Source of the DNA: Marsupella aquatica
Lineage: Eukaryota > Marchantiophyta
Direction: 5' to 3'
Assembly (NCBI GenBank): GCA_973895155.1
Contig: OZ316893.1
Location: 27,280,001 to 27,344,000, forward strand
DNA length: 64,000 bases
The first letter of the stretch is position 1, and every line of letters starts with the position of its first letter. Of this stretch, positions 25,724 through 37,375 are shown piece after piece. Under the pieces are notes generated by a model. The model saw only the letters and a list, made by a program, of their open reading frames with translations, was not told where the DNA came from and made no database searches. Position numbers and translations under genes: made by a program.

Positions 25724-28700
25724 TCATTCAACTCTAGACATGGTCTCCAAATAAGTATCCAAAGCTTGTTTATCAACTCGATCTAACACATACACTAAAC
25801 CAATCCCTTGTTTCATGGTTAGAGTAACATTAGTCATCACCATTTCTATATGAATCCATTGTAAATCAGTTGTATCATAAGTGAATTCAACTTTGCTTGA
25901 GCTTGTTGGCTTATACCAATTGAACAAGAACTGACAAATACTCCCTTCGTGTCCATGAGGAGGTGTTGGTCTGTCAAGCAAATCAATAGCAGATCTCACT
26001 CTAGTCCATTGTCCCTTAACTTTTTGTCTCATCATCATAATCCGACCAAGCCAAAATTCTTTCTTTGCTTGCATTACTGGCTCTTGAATCCTAGATTTAC
26101 CTCTTCCCTTACCTTTCCCCTTCTTTGATCTTGTAGAAGGGCCTGCATCATTAGCACTTTCAAAAGCTACTCCACAATCACTTCCAACATCAACAAAACA
26201 AGTCACAGTATTTGGATCACATTTTTTTCTCTTACCAAGATTATAGTATGCCACTTGCTTCACCCTTGTCAGCCTATCTTTAGACAAATGTGGATTGCCT
26301 ACTAGTTGACTCACCAAAGTTGATTTGTAAATCGTTCTGCCCTCATAGGTAACTGTAGGCAAAACCTTCTTTTTTTCCTGCACAGGGCTTTGAATAGACT
26401 CTGTAAGCTCAGCCACAACAGAAGATAGAACATGACGAACCTCATGCCCCAAAGTATCTACCTCGACAGAATGAGGTTCTGGTATGTCTAACTCAGCTCC
26501 ATCCTGCAAAACATCATCAGGATGGTTAGCTCATCTGTCAACCATGCATCAATTCGATTTAGATCTTCCTCGGGATCTTCAAATTCATGAAACTCTCCTT
26601 GTGGACGAGGTCCAATTGGAAATCTGTGCTCTACATGCTCTTCAGAATCATCAGCCTCTTCTATTATAGCTGAATCTGGCCATGTTTCAACTTCCACATC
26701 CCAAGGGTGAGTCCACCATCGCTTTCTTGCTGCTGGAAGATCACTTCGAGGAGACATTTGTAACCTTCTAAGCAACTCTTTTGCTTCTTCAAATCCTTCT
26801 TTCAACGCTGCAACAACCAACTCATTAGTTTGCACTTCAGAGTAATCAAAAAGATTAGGTGCTTCTTCACCTTCAAGTAAAGGATGAAGCTTGGCCCACA
26901 CATGATGTTGCTTCTTATGTGAGCGAGCTACTTTTAAGCCCTCTGGTCCACATTCTAATCCAGCAAGACAATTCAACCCAACAGCACTATCCAACAAAGA
27001 GCCAAAATCATAATTCCTCTCATGGCCACTCATTCCACCTACCTTGCTGAAAAAGATTTCACAACAATCAGAACCCAATTCATGAAATGGAATACACAAG
27101 TGAGAAAACTTATCACGAAATGCACATACAAGCAACACAACAAATTGACAAGACATATTAACATCATGAAAAGCTTGGATTGAAATCATATTTTTCTCTG
27201 TATATGAAGCAACATTTCCACCAACAGCATGATCACCGTACCTCAACCACAACCTCCACAATCGAAAGAACCAAGATACTTTGCCTGCCAGCTTCACTCT
27301 GGTTCTCAGGTCATATCTTTGGGAGTAGAAAATGTCAATGTAATCTGCACAGACCTGCAGATACAACTCTGTCCCCAAACTTCGCTCATACAACAGATCA
27401 GTTCTTACATGCAGTTTTGCTAAACAATCACGCACCTTTTTGGATGCTATTCTTTGGGGACCAGCCCAATTTTGACGATCAGATCTGTTCACATCATCCC
27501 AGTTCAATCCATGTTGATGAATTGCATAGCGATTGTACACATTACAAACATGAAACAAAGAAGCTTGTTGGTCTCCAAGTGCCATTATTGAGGACACTCG
27601 ATCTAGTGGGTTAATCAACTTTTTCCCATTGTGAGGCTGGTCTTGATCACCAAAACCGTATAGGTCCCCATTAGGTAATATGGCAACTGAATATGGCCAT
27701 CCTTCCCACCCTACACAGAATCTAGGGTAAGAGCCATTTGCTCCTCTGTAGTCTTCTAGCATCAATTTTCTACGTCTTGCATCACCATCACTAGCATGCC
27801 CAAGCAAAGGACCTACAGAGTCTCTGCAGTGCACATCCCAAGATTGTTTTAATTGCACTCAATGCTCTCGAACCCATTCTGCCTTGAACTTGTTACAGGT
27901 AGATATAGCACAGAGGGCCAACTTTGGCATTCCTCAAATGTATTTACAATCTTATTATAACCATCCTCACCGTCACCTACAAGAATCTCCAATCCAAATT
28001 CACAGGTATGCTCATCCTTATGGCCACAGAAACCAATCAGAGTGTCATACTTGGCCTCCCACCTGCATAGAGCCCAATGAAAAGTAAATCAGATATAAAG
28101 AATTAGTAAAATTATGTCATGTATCACAAATAAGCTTTAAATGCTATGATATGCAAACATACCTTGGGCTTTCCTTTATCCTAGTTTCATCCTCTGCAAG
28201 CATGACAGGTACATCGCCTTGAATTCCTAGCATCTCTTTTGCAGCAGATCCGAGCCACCTCCTTGAATGTTTCTGGTCTAATTCCAGCACGAAATTGCAC
28301 AAATTTTGCTCTATCTCTTTTCAATGTCTTCAGGCTTGGCCCAGCTAAATTTCTTGCAAAAACATGGGCCACCTGCCGGCCCCCATATTGAAACATAGCC
28401 TGAGCTATGGCTTTTGTTTTTTGACTGTAACGAAACCCCCTTGCACTTCTCTCCAAATTTCTACTTACATCCTTCAAAAAATCCCAAAGACCTTCTTTTC
28501 CACCAAATGCACCATTCCTATGACCATTGACAATATTTTTTAGAAAAAGTCTTAAATCTTTTCTGTCTGCAGCTACTCCTAACAATTCCTGCAATTTTCT
28601 CTTCCTAGTACTAAGGGCACACACTTTCTGAGTCTGTTGTGCCAACAACCATCTCTCCTTTCTTCTCTTGACATTCAGACCATGCATCTGTGTGGTCAAC

Positions 28701-30244
28701 TCTGGACGCGTCAAATAATGTGCATTCAAACCACCCTCTGTGCTTCTTCCCTCTCTTTGCTAAACCCTCCGCTTCCCTGTGCACCCGCCCACGAAAGTCA
28801 TCTTCTAGTGTTATAGCATGACATCTACTGCAAGTTAGGTTCAGAAACCCTCCACCATACAAGGACAACCTACAGCAATGTTTATGCCTAAATAGTCCTT
28901 CTATATGTACAATAGTGGTGACAGGATTGTAGACATCAACAGAGGCTGCAACATCTAAATCCCATACATGTCCTCCACGTTGATCATGCAAGATACCTTT
29001 CACAGCATATTTCACATTCTTCCACTCTACAAATTCATCCCATATTCCCCAACAGAGCAAACTTAAGCCCACATCAATGTCTATAGACCCACCTGTGCCA
29101 GAGCTACTGCTTGCATTGGAAGCATCCTCCTTGAAGAATTTAAAAATTGAATTCTATGAAGGATGTTGATCCCTCTCATCTGGCTTCCTTGGTCTGCCCC
29201 TCTTTCCAGATCTCAATGCAAGTTCAGTAGTATTCTCTCTGGCTTCAACTACATCTAGATGACCCTGACTGACCAAGTGTGTCCTCAGGTTGTGGTCCAA
29301 AGTCCCTTTCTTACAAACCAAATCCATGATTGCCCCACAAATTTTACAACGAACCTTATAAAGGAACCACTTGTTTGCATTATTGGCTACACCAGGCACA
29401 TGGGGCACATGAAATAGCTCATCATCACCTCCACACTCAACATTCAGAGTCTGGACTATCTCTAGGCCAGTTGCTATGGCCCCCTCATAATCAAACTCAG
29501 GCTTCTGTGCAAGATCTGAGGGCTTGACCCCAGTCATAGCAATGCCCCTTCTCCTGCAGTAATTGTCTTTGTGTTTAGCAAAGGCAAGGTGCTTGGTCTT
29601 AAAATTGCTGAACAAATTAGCAATTGACTTCTTATCTTGTGAATTGTCTGCCCTCCCATAGATCACTCTGCACTCAAGACACTCCAGATGGCCTCTCACA
29701 TCCTGTCCTTCATCCCAAGTTCGAATTCTCCAATTATGGCTTTATAACCATTCTTGTGAATCCACTTCTCTAGTCTTATATATTCATCATTCCAGACTTT
29801 GACAACCGATTGAGACATGAGAAGAGACTCAAAAGAAGCTCTCATATGGGGAGCTTCTTGAAGCTGTTCACCCTGTGAAGAGTCCACTACAGCCGATTGG
29901 GTGACAGTAGGAGATACTGATGGAAACTGTGTTCTACCAGTCGGCAAGGATCCTATTTGTTCAATGACAGCAACTTTCCCATCCAATTCAGACAACTCAG
30001 TCATTTTTTCACTCTTGACTTTCATGCGACCAGGAAGCCTATAATCCCAGAAATCAAAATCAAAATCAACCAAATCAGGAATTCGACTTCGAAAATCAGC
30101 TAAAGTTTGTCCCTCTTTGAAGGCCAACACAGCTATAGGTTCTTCATCTTTCCCATCAGTCACCACATCTCTTTTCTTGTGCAATAGTTTTACAAACTGG
30201 GTAGCCATTTCAATCAATTTGTTAAAGTTAAAGTATGAAGGGTT
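25724..30244 (-). pseudogene. broken transposase with BED-like zinc finger and DDE-type catalytic region
   Basis: Coding segments run in order 30244-29696, 29699-29154, 29072-28611, 28729-28187, about 28080-27860, 27858-26488 and 26509-25724. A splice acceptor opens the first. A Cys/His segment (CLECRVIYG..., then KHLAFAKHKDNYC) looks like a BED-type DNA-binding finger, and a second Cys pair (CKICGAIMDLVC) follows. The catalytic half contains GHASDGDARRRKLM and, far downstream, GSDCCEIFFSKVGG, which resemble the Asp and Glu ends of a DDE/RNase H fold in P-element/THAP9-like enzymes. The C-terminal segment (WLGRIMMMRQKVKGQW) could be a chromatin- or DNA-binding tail. One in-frame TAG (29154-29156), one TGA (27859-27861) and apparent frameshifts near 28735 and 28240 break the gene. 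An intron with clean sites (GTATGT...TGCAG) separates about 28163 from 28073. I cannot assign a transposon superfamily. Confidence 0.6.
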
Positions 30245-30473
30245 CTGAAAACAATCAGTCACACAATGAACCTGCCATACAACACAATAAACAAAACGAT
30301 ATGAAGCATATTAGACATTACTCCACAATAGTCACAAAAAGCTTTTGATCAAAAAAGTTGAAGTCCAACACAAACAAAATCTTGTTGATCATAGTTCACA
30401 TGTAATTAGTCTAGTGAATAAGTTTGCTTTGTACCAACCCTCTACCAAAGCATTTCTACCAATTTCAGAAACT

Positions 30474-31187
30474 CTAAGAGGTATGTGGCTGTGCAGGAAC
30501 CAATTCCCCATCAGGTATTGCATGCCTATGACAATAAATGAAACGCCACCCTTCCACATCCCAGTGGTCCCTGCCCTTCACACACCTCCTGAGGTGTTTC
30601 ACTCCCCCAAGTTTCTCATCATGACACCAACTTCGAGGGCACCTGCGACACTGTACAAAGTCTTTAATACCATCCTTGTAGACTTTATAGTACTCACAGA
30701 AATGCCTTGGGCACATTAGGCTGTTTGGTTTTGTTGTATGAAACCTCTTAGGCAGTGCCCCAACCATAAGTAGCACCCTAAGGCAACCAGGGTGGTAATG
30801 AGAAAAACAATCAGGGTGGGCACAATGGAGCACAAGAGATTCTTCTACTGTGGGATGTTCAAATCTGCCAATGAGGCCACAAGCAAAGCATCTAGCTCTA
30901 CCAGCAGCACAGAGTGTACAAACCCAAGGTGCCCTCCAGTCATTGTTTTTAGGCAATGTGATAGGAGTGCAATTAGGCCCATGCATACCTTTTCCACCGA
31001 CAAAGTGAAAATGTCTACTACAAGGCCCATCACAGAAAACCACATCGTCTGTCTCATCACAAAAGAAACAGCAAGGGGGGTCCATGCGGTGGTGCTCCTT
31101 ATGGGAAAATATGTCAATCCTGGGCACATCAGAAGCCATCTCTGCTTCTTGGATAGTGGTTTTACCTCTGCACACAGGCCCATCCAT
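30474..31187 (-). CDS. tandem PHD-type zinc-finger protein, EDM2-like, carried by the transposon
   Basis: From ATG at 31187 the frame encodes 237 residues. A first PHD finger begins CCFFCDETDDVVFCDG, with an added FHFVGGKGMHGPNC part and the pair CTLC. A second runs CFACGLIGRF...CAHPDCFSHYHPGC. A third Cys/His block reads CPRHFC...CRRCPRSWCHDEK and ends in RFIYCHRHAIPDGELVP. This order and the CRRCP and IYC-H ending match the PHD module of EDM2, a plant protein that recognises H3K9me2-marked transposons inside genes, and less closely the PHD/C5HCH module of NSD proteins. The frame is intact while the neighbouring transposase is broken. The protein may end at the TAG at 30474, or a weak donor (TTG/GTTCCT) may splice it to the transposase. 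A role in steering or protecting the element in silent chromatin is inference. Confidence 0.7.
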   Translation of the reverse strand: MDGPVCRGKTTIQEAEMASDVPRIDIFSHKEHHRMDPPCCFFCDETDDVVFCDGPCSRHFHFVGGKGMHGPNCTPITLPKNNDWRAPWVCTLCAAGRARCFACGLIGRFEHPTVEESLVLHCAHPDCFSHYHPGCLRVLLMVGALPKRFHTTKPNSLMCPRHFCEYYKVYKDGIKDFVQCRRCPRSWCHDEKLGGVKHLRRCVKGRDHWDVEGWRFIYCHRHAIPDGELVPAQPHTS

Positions 31188-32032
31188 TCACGCAACATTC
31201 GTTCTGCAACCCCTCAACATCCATTCAACATATATTGAACAGTAGATTGATATTATGTAACTTGCAACTACAAGCATCCTAGATAGAATCATACCTTTAA
31301 TCAATCTCTTGTTTGATTGTAGCTGCAGCAAATGGTGATATTTGAAGCCTGCTCCTTCCACAATCTTTACATGTGAACCCTGGTATATTGCTGAAGCTTC
31401 TCAGATGATTCCACTACATCCTAAGCCAATCCATCCTGCAAGACAAGTCAAGAGCATATGAAAAGGCTGACTGAAATTCAACTTTAAATTTCAATTCAAG
31501 TTCAGCTAGAGCCAGGGTCAGGGCATACCAAACTGCATAATACTGGTTCCAAGTTATAGATGTTGAAGAGAACCTTTGGTTGGACAACCTACACAACACA
31601 AAGCCAAATGAATGTCACACAAGCTGGCAGAGGAGAAACAACAGTGCCTCTAGGGATTCTGTTGTACCAAGGGCGAATCTGCTATTCCCCTACTTGGATC
31701 AAAACTCTTGCTACACCTTGATCACAGCCACAATCACCTCAGTCACAACTCGAACCAATGCCCACCTTGTATAAACGAATGCCTTCCATTGCCTTGGAGG
31801 AACAGCCACACATTGCATTCACCAAGAGCTAATAGTTTATCTAAGTCTCCTAGACAAAGCAAAGGGAACTCAAGAGCAACAAAGAGAGGGAAATGATTGA
31901 CAGGACATTCTATTGAGCAAGAAAATCAAATCACTCAGAATGAATCAAAGGAAGCAATTCAAAACTAGTAGGACAGTGAGGAAACTCCACCACAAGCACT
32001 TGCAGATCGAATGAAACGGCACTTGCAGATCG
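31188..32032. other. upstream region of the PHD transposon, no gene
   Basis: Probable promoter side of the PHD gene. No frame is convincing. The string CACTTGCAGATCGAAT occurs twice (about 31998 and 32020) right at the insertion point of E1; the second copy ends in the AAT target site. Confidence 0.45.
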
Positions 32033-32035
32033 AAT

Positions 32036-32480
32036 CACTACTACATATTGGCCCCTTTTGCGAAGCTTTTTTTTAACGCCGGGATGGTCTTGCGATGTCA
32101 TCGACTTCAGATATTTTGTGATCAAACACGCATCACAATAAACCATGCTCACAGGTTCGCAACATGGTGTTGCGAAGCTAAATACCTCGCAATTTGTTTG
32201 AGATCGGATTGAATTCGCAACTCTTTCAGATACTATTCGTCTCGCAAAGTATTTGTGGATCCGCGACCATCGCGACTGCATTTGGATCTCTTTTGTTTCA
32301 TAATTTAGCGATAATAATGTACTCAAATATATATTGTGAACCTATTAGCTTCGCACAATATTGTGAAGCATAAATAGTCGCAAGTTATCGAATCCAGTTG
32401 ATTCGCAAAGTTGAGAACACATTGGCATCACAATTACCGATGGTGTGTTATTCACAAAGTGTTCAGAAGTTGCTTCTTGA
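32036..32480. repeat. E1 left terminal inverted repeat and subterminal TTCGCAA array
   Basis: The terminal repeat occupies about the first 30 bp. The motif TTCGCAA, its reverse TTGCGAA and near matches (TCGCAA, TTGCGAT) recur about a dozen times to 32480. In En/Spm such subterminal motifs bind the TNPA protein. Confidence 0.8.
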
Positions 32481-32836
32481 CAAGCTTGAAAATGTTTTGC
32501 AAAGAGAGTTGTTTGAAAATTTTGTAGAATGGAAATGTTTGAGAGAGTTTCTTTACAAGATGGAGAATGCATGTGTTTAGGTTACAACTAGGGTTTTCAA
32601 AAAGGTGGCATGCATGAGGATAGCTTTGGAAACGGCTAAGGTTGCATATATAACAGTGAGATGAAATTTCAAAGTCCAATTAAGTGTTTGTAAAACAAAA
32701 GAAGAAAAGTAATATGTTAATATAAATAAAACCATGATAGTTAGTTTAGGGTCAAATTCTGGGCCCACAACAAGTTTTACTGCTAGTGCATCAAACCTGG
32801 TCCTCATCCTCGCCTCCATTTGACACAATAATAACG

Positions 32837-35800
32837 TCAGGTTTTTCCGAGATAATGGAACGGGACCGTGGCACATACGGTATAACAACTGACCACTCTA
32901 GGTCGATCTGGTGGGTACGGAATATAGAAACACTGCTCAAGGTGACTTGGGAATGTAAATGGTTCAGATGTTTGCCAATGAGATGGTTGAAAGCTAGTTG
33001 TTGATGTCTTCAGTCGAGTAAACCCACACTCATCAAGAAGTACCGTGCGATTATCACCAACCAGGTGAATTTTGAACCACTTACACTTGAAGACATACTC
33101 TTCAAATTTGGAATCGGCATCATAGGATATGATCAAGATCTCCTCAATCTTCCCATAGTGAGGCACCACATCTCTAATCACATTAGTGTCATGACGGCTA
33201 CTTTGTGAATCTTGCATGAACTGCCCTTGAACTCCACAATCAAAAGTTCTTCCCCTCTTCTCATCAAGGTCAGAAATCCTGAAATGCCTCCCTTGTGTCC
33301 ACATTGCTGTTCTGGTTTGAACAAGTCTTAAAGGACCATGAACAATTGTTCGAACCTCAGGAGTCATATCTGGAAAATGTGATACATTCTCACCTTGGGC
33401 CACCATAGCATCCAACTGAAGTACTTTCTCCTTCATATACTCAAGGAACTTTGGAAAGATCCTTGGGCGACGACTCTCCCTCTTTGCATCCTCATAAAAC
33501 TCTCTCCAATCTTCCATCACATTGCTGTTACTCAACATGAAAGTACTAACCTGTGTCAACTCCACTGCGGTTAGTAAGCGTGTTTTTTTTGCACCTGTTA
33601 AACGGTCCTCCTCCACTTCCCTCTCTTCCATCCAAGTGCGTGGAAAACTAGGATCAATGGTAGCTAAGATGTTACTACAATAAAACATACTCTCAGCTGC
33701 CAAGTATCCAGTTGCCATGCTCCCCTCCGCTCGTGCACAGTTCCGTACATAAGCCTTTAACACGGCCATATACCTTTCCAGCCAATACATCCACCTACAA
33801 TGCACCGGACCGGCAATGGCAACCTCCCTCACAAGATGAACGAGAAGATGCACCTGACAATCAAAGAAGGAAGGAGGGAGGGCCTTCTCCAACTTGCATA
33901 CCACCTCTGCTGCCAATACCTCCATCCGTGGTATCTCTTCTTCATATATTTCCTTTGAGCATATCCATCTCAACAAAGTGCCCAGTGACCAAAGGGCGTC
34001 TTGCACTTCTTCACTCCCCAAACCTATGATTGCCACAGGAAGTATATGTTGTAGTAAACGATGATAGTCATGTGTCTTGAGATACATTGGCCATTTATGA
34101 CTGTCCTCCATCCCAAAAGCCTTACGTAGATTGGCACCATAGCCTGTAGGAAACCGCATCTGCCCTATGTGTTGTCGAAACTCTCTTCTTTCACCAACAC
34201 TCAAAACCCATGGAGCTGAAGGACGATGTTCCATCCCTGTGGATTCATCAACTGTTATCCATACATCTGGATGTCGTTCTAGATCCTGGCATGCCTCCCT
34301 AAAATTAATGTTCTTTTCCCCATAAAAGTGCTTGATCAAAGCCTTCCCAACATTTCCCTCTATATGCATGGGGTCTAACAAGTGATGAATCTTCAACTCA
34401 GGCCAATAGGGCAAAGTGGCCAGTATACCCCACCTTGTCAATCCACTACCATCAAATCCCATGGCATCTTCAGGGTCTGCCACCCTATCAGCTATGGACT
34501 TCCAATACGAAAATGTTGTGCGGTCAGGTATCTCACGCTCATCACCATTGATCATGTCAAAGTCTGAAAACAAAAGGGGGTCAGACCTCATGTGATGCCC
34601 AAGTGGAAGAAACTTGGTATGACCAAGGTAGATTATCTTGTGCAGCCATTTTGAGTACTTGGCCATATCGTGAAGGCTTGGACCACAAGTGGAGCATGCC
34701 TTGTACCCTTGAGTTTGGAACCCAAAAACAAACCCAAACCCTGCTCACAAAATAACATTCTCAATTAGAGTCAAAGGAATTGAAAAGTTCATGTACATAG
34801 AATTAAAGAGGGACTTCCTTCCAAACAAACTTGATCTCCAATACATGAAAAAAATACAAATCCATACCACTCACCTGGATAGTCATGCATGGTCCACATA
34901 ATGATTCCCTTCAATTGGAAGACACGTGGTAACCCTCCTGTAGTTGTCCGACCATCATATGCCCATACACCCCCCCATAATTTATGGAGTTCCCCAACCA
35001 AGAGCGCCAAGTAGGTGTCCATGTTTTTTACCTTAGATGGACCTGGGATAATCAATGATAGCAATAAGAATCCCTTTTTCATGGACAACCATGGGGGAAG
35101 GTTGTAATTCATAACAACCACCGGCCAAACCGAAGTAGGGCGCCCTTTCCCTCCAAGGGAGTGTGGGCTTACCCCATCTGATGCCAACCCCAACCTCACA
35201 TGACGAGGGTCACGTGCAAATTCTGGCCATTGTGACTCCACATGCTTGTGAGCAGGGGAATCAACTGGCAACTGCATGACACCGGCCTCTGATCAATGTG
35301 TCTTATGCCATACCATCAATTCTGCCAAGTCAGAACATCGGTACATGTGCAACAATCGAGGAATAATAGGAAACCAACGAACAACTTTTCTAGGCACCTT
35401 TGAGGTCAACATGTTGGTTTCATATCGAGGCTCTTGACAAATTGGACACTCAGTTGCGCTGGCATTGGTCTCATGATAGAGAATGCAGTCATTCACACAA
35501 GCATGAATGATATGGTATTCCATGCCAATGGATGATAGAACCCTCTTTGCCTCCTTCCAAGTTCCTGGCAACACATTTTCACTAGGTAACAAGAGATCAT
35601 GGCAAATTGCAAACAAATCCGATAGTAGCGCATTGCTTGCCTTGTGTTTTGCCTGAAGATTCATCAATGCCAAGATGGCAGATAGTCTATTCAAACGAGC
35701 ACCCCCATAAATAGGTGTTCTAGCATGTGCCTCAGCTTCTTCCCATTGTTTTTGTCCTTCAGGTGTACGTTGAGGCCTTGGATCATGTGCAACATTTGGT

Positions 35801-36063
35801 GGAGGGTCTCCTTCATTGGGTGGGACACCTCCTTCACCACCAATGTCTACACCAAACCAATCTGTCATGAAGTCATCCATGGCTGACTCTTGGTCTTGCA
35901 TGACCTCATAATCTGTCCGAGGTGCCCCTTCATCTGGACTGTCATTATCATTGTCACTTGATGAGGAATCTGCTGATGATGTTTCCCCGTCTTGTGGCAA
36001 GCCCATTTCTTGATATGTAGCTCTCAACCTCCTTGGCAACATATCTTGACTAGGCCGCACATT
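32837..36063 (-). pseudogene. E1 CACTA transposase (TNPD/tnp2 type), catalytic exons with one stop
   Basis: Exons 36063-34875 and 34740-32837 join in phase across a GTGAGT...GAGCAG intron inside DYPG/FGFVFG. The product would be about 1,030 residues plus exon 1. Recognisable parts in order are the tnp2 region (GTWKEAKRVLSSIGME, RLGLASDGVSPHS, LLDPMHIEGNVGKALIKHFY), a DUF4218-like block (PPSFFDCQVHLLVHLVREVA, then WMYWLERYMAVLKAYVRN) and a DUF4216-like C-terminus (FKCKWFKIHLV). It would cut and join element ends in the nucleus. A single in-frame TGA at 35293-35295 interrupts the tnp2 region. CGA to TGA, one C-to-T step, explains it. The acceptor at 36064 is phase 0 and in frame with exon 1 at 37142-37375. 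Compared with E2, five introns are absent. Confidence 0.88.
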
Positions 36064-36213
36064 CTATAGAAAATACAATAAAGTATTCACAATGAAATTA
36101 ACGCCAAATATAGTAGTGCTCGAAACATATTATTAACAATATAAAAAGAACATGTCATTACAAAACATACGTTCACATACGATGAACGTATAATACATGT
36201 CCCTAAAGTAATC

Positions 36214-37375
36214 CTAATCCCATTCATAATGTGTAAACAACTCCTCTCCAACCAGAATGGTCCTATTAGCTACAACTAGACAATGGTCATGATGATATCT
36301 CTGCCCATAAGGGGCTGGAGGGGGACCATCAACAAAAACCCATTCACAGTTTTTCCTACGCTTAGGCCGGGTCCCCACAGTACTGTTGATGAAACCGGCA
36401 ATATTCCCACTACGGATGGGATCACCATCAATTATACGCTGGTCACAATACTTTCTGGTGCAACCATCAAAAGTATCCATGTCCAATGCATAAGTCTTCC
36501 ACTCAGGGTGTTGAACAAGGATCATGTTCCAATGTCTCCTCTTGTAAATGGGTCCACCATACGGGAACAACGTTGGTCCATCTGAAGAGCGCCCTTTTCC
36601 ACCCATATCATCCACAATAATGTCCTGACAAGAGAAAATCCCATACCCATGCCTCTCCCCTAGGGTCGAACTCTTGACAACCCAACGTCTTCCCCAAACT
36701 TCTATCTCCTCACCATAGGTTATATCACATGGCAAACCAAGGCACTCCGGATTCCAATCCTTTATGATAGGAACACACTTCCCTGTGAAGGTACAAGGGC
36801 CCCATCTACCATCAACCCTACAAGTGTACTGATCCACTTCCCCTCTAGGCTGTCTTTTTGACTTTTTTTTCCCTCTTGTAACAATACCGTCACCCTTAAT
36901 TGTCCCAACACTACCTTGCCCTGCTGCCACTAAACGAAAAGCTTGTGAAAGTGCCGAGCCTATAGCATCTAGAACTCCTTGTGAGGGAACATAGGGTGTT
37001 GGTGTAGTGGGTGTAGGCCTACTGGATACCTATAGGAAGAAATGGAACCAAGTGAGTGTGATGAACCTCCCAAATTTTATTTTATGCTACCTAGCAAGAT
37101 TTACAAAATAAAATGGAAATCACAGTAAGTTTACAACTCACCATACGGGATGAAGAAGCTCCCGGTGTAAGACCTCGATGTTGGCCATATCGAGCAATGT
37201 GTTCCGCACATACATATGACTTTTGGACAACCATCCCCACACATTTTTTACAACCACAAAGTTGGCGTGGTGGACCACTAGGTCGACGTACGGTTGGTTC
37301 AGGTTGAGGAGGAGGATGACTTTCTTCATCGGAAGAGGAATCTGATGTGGTGGAAGTTGTAGAGGATGAAGACAT
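36214..37375 (-). CDS. SET-domain protein encoded within CACTA element E1
   Basis: Exons 37375-37142 (234 nt) and 37029-36214 (816 nt) give 349 residues. Exon 1 is Ser/acidic-rich, then carries a CGCKKC motif followed by a His, like the transposase-associated zinc region normally found at the N-terminus of CACTA transposases. Exon 2 encodes a SET-like domain: G206-Y-G in RHGYGIF, FPYGGPIYK, the GNIAGFINSTVG block in place of the usual NHS/NHSC motif, CEW, and ANRTILVGEELFTHYEWD at the end. SET enzymes transfer methyl groups from S-adenosylmethionine to lysines, often on histone H3. The usual His of the NHS motif is Ser here, so activity is uncertain. Both exons are intact although the transposase downstream is broken. 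The related E2 gene has an exon 2 of exactly the same length. Confidence 0.75.

Larger units (their letters stand above)
25724..31187 (-). mobile_element. decayed DNA transposon with PHD-finger gene and unclassified DDE transposase; outer limits not found
   Basis: Two co-directional units read leftward: an intact PHD-finger frame (30474-31187) and a broken transposase gene (25724-30244), about 230 bp apart. I could not find terminal inverted repeats or a target duplication, so the limits given are those of the coding part. That the two units form one element is inferred from orientation, spacing and lack of any other gene between them. The CACTA element E1 sits immediately upstream at 32036. 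Confidence 0.6.
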
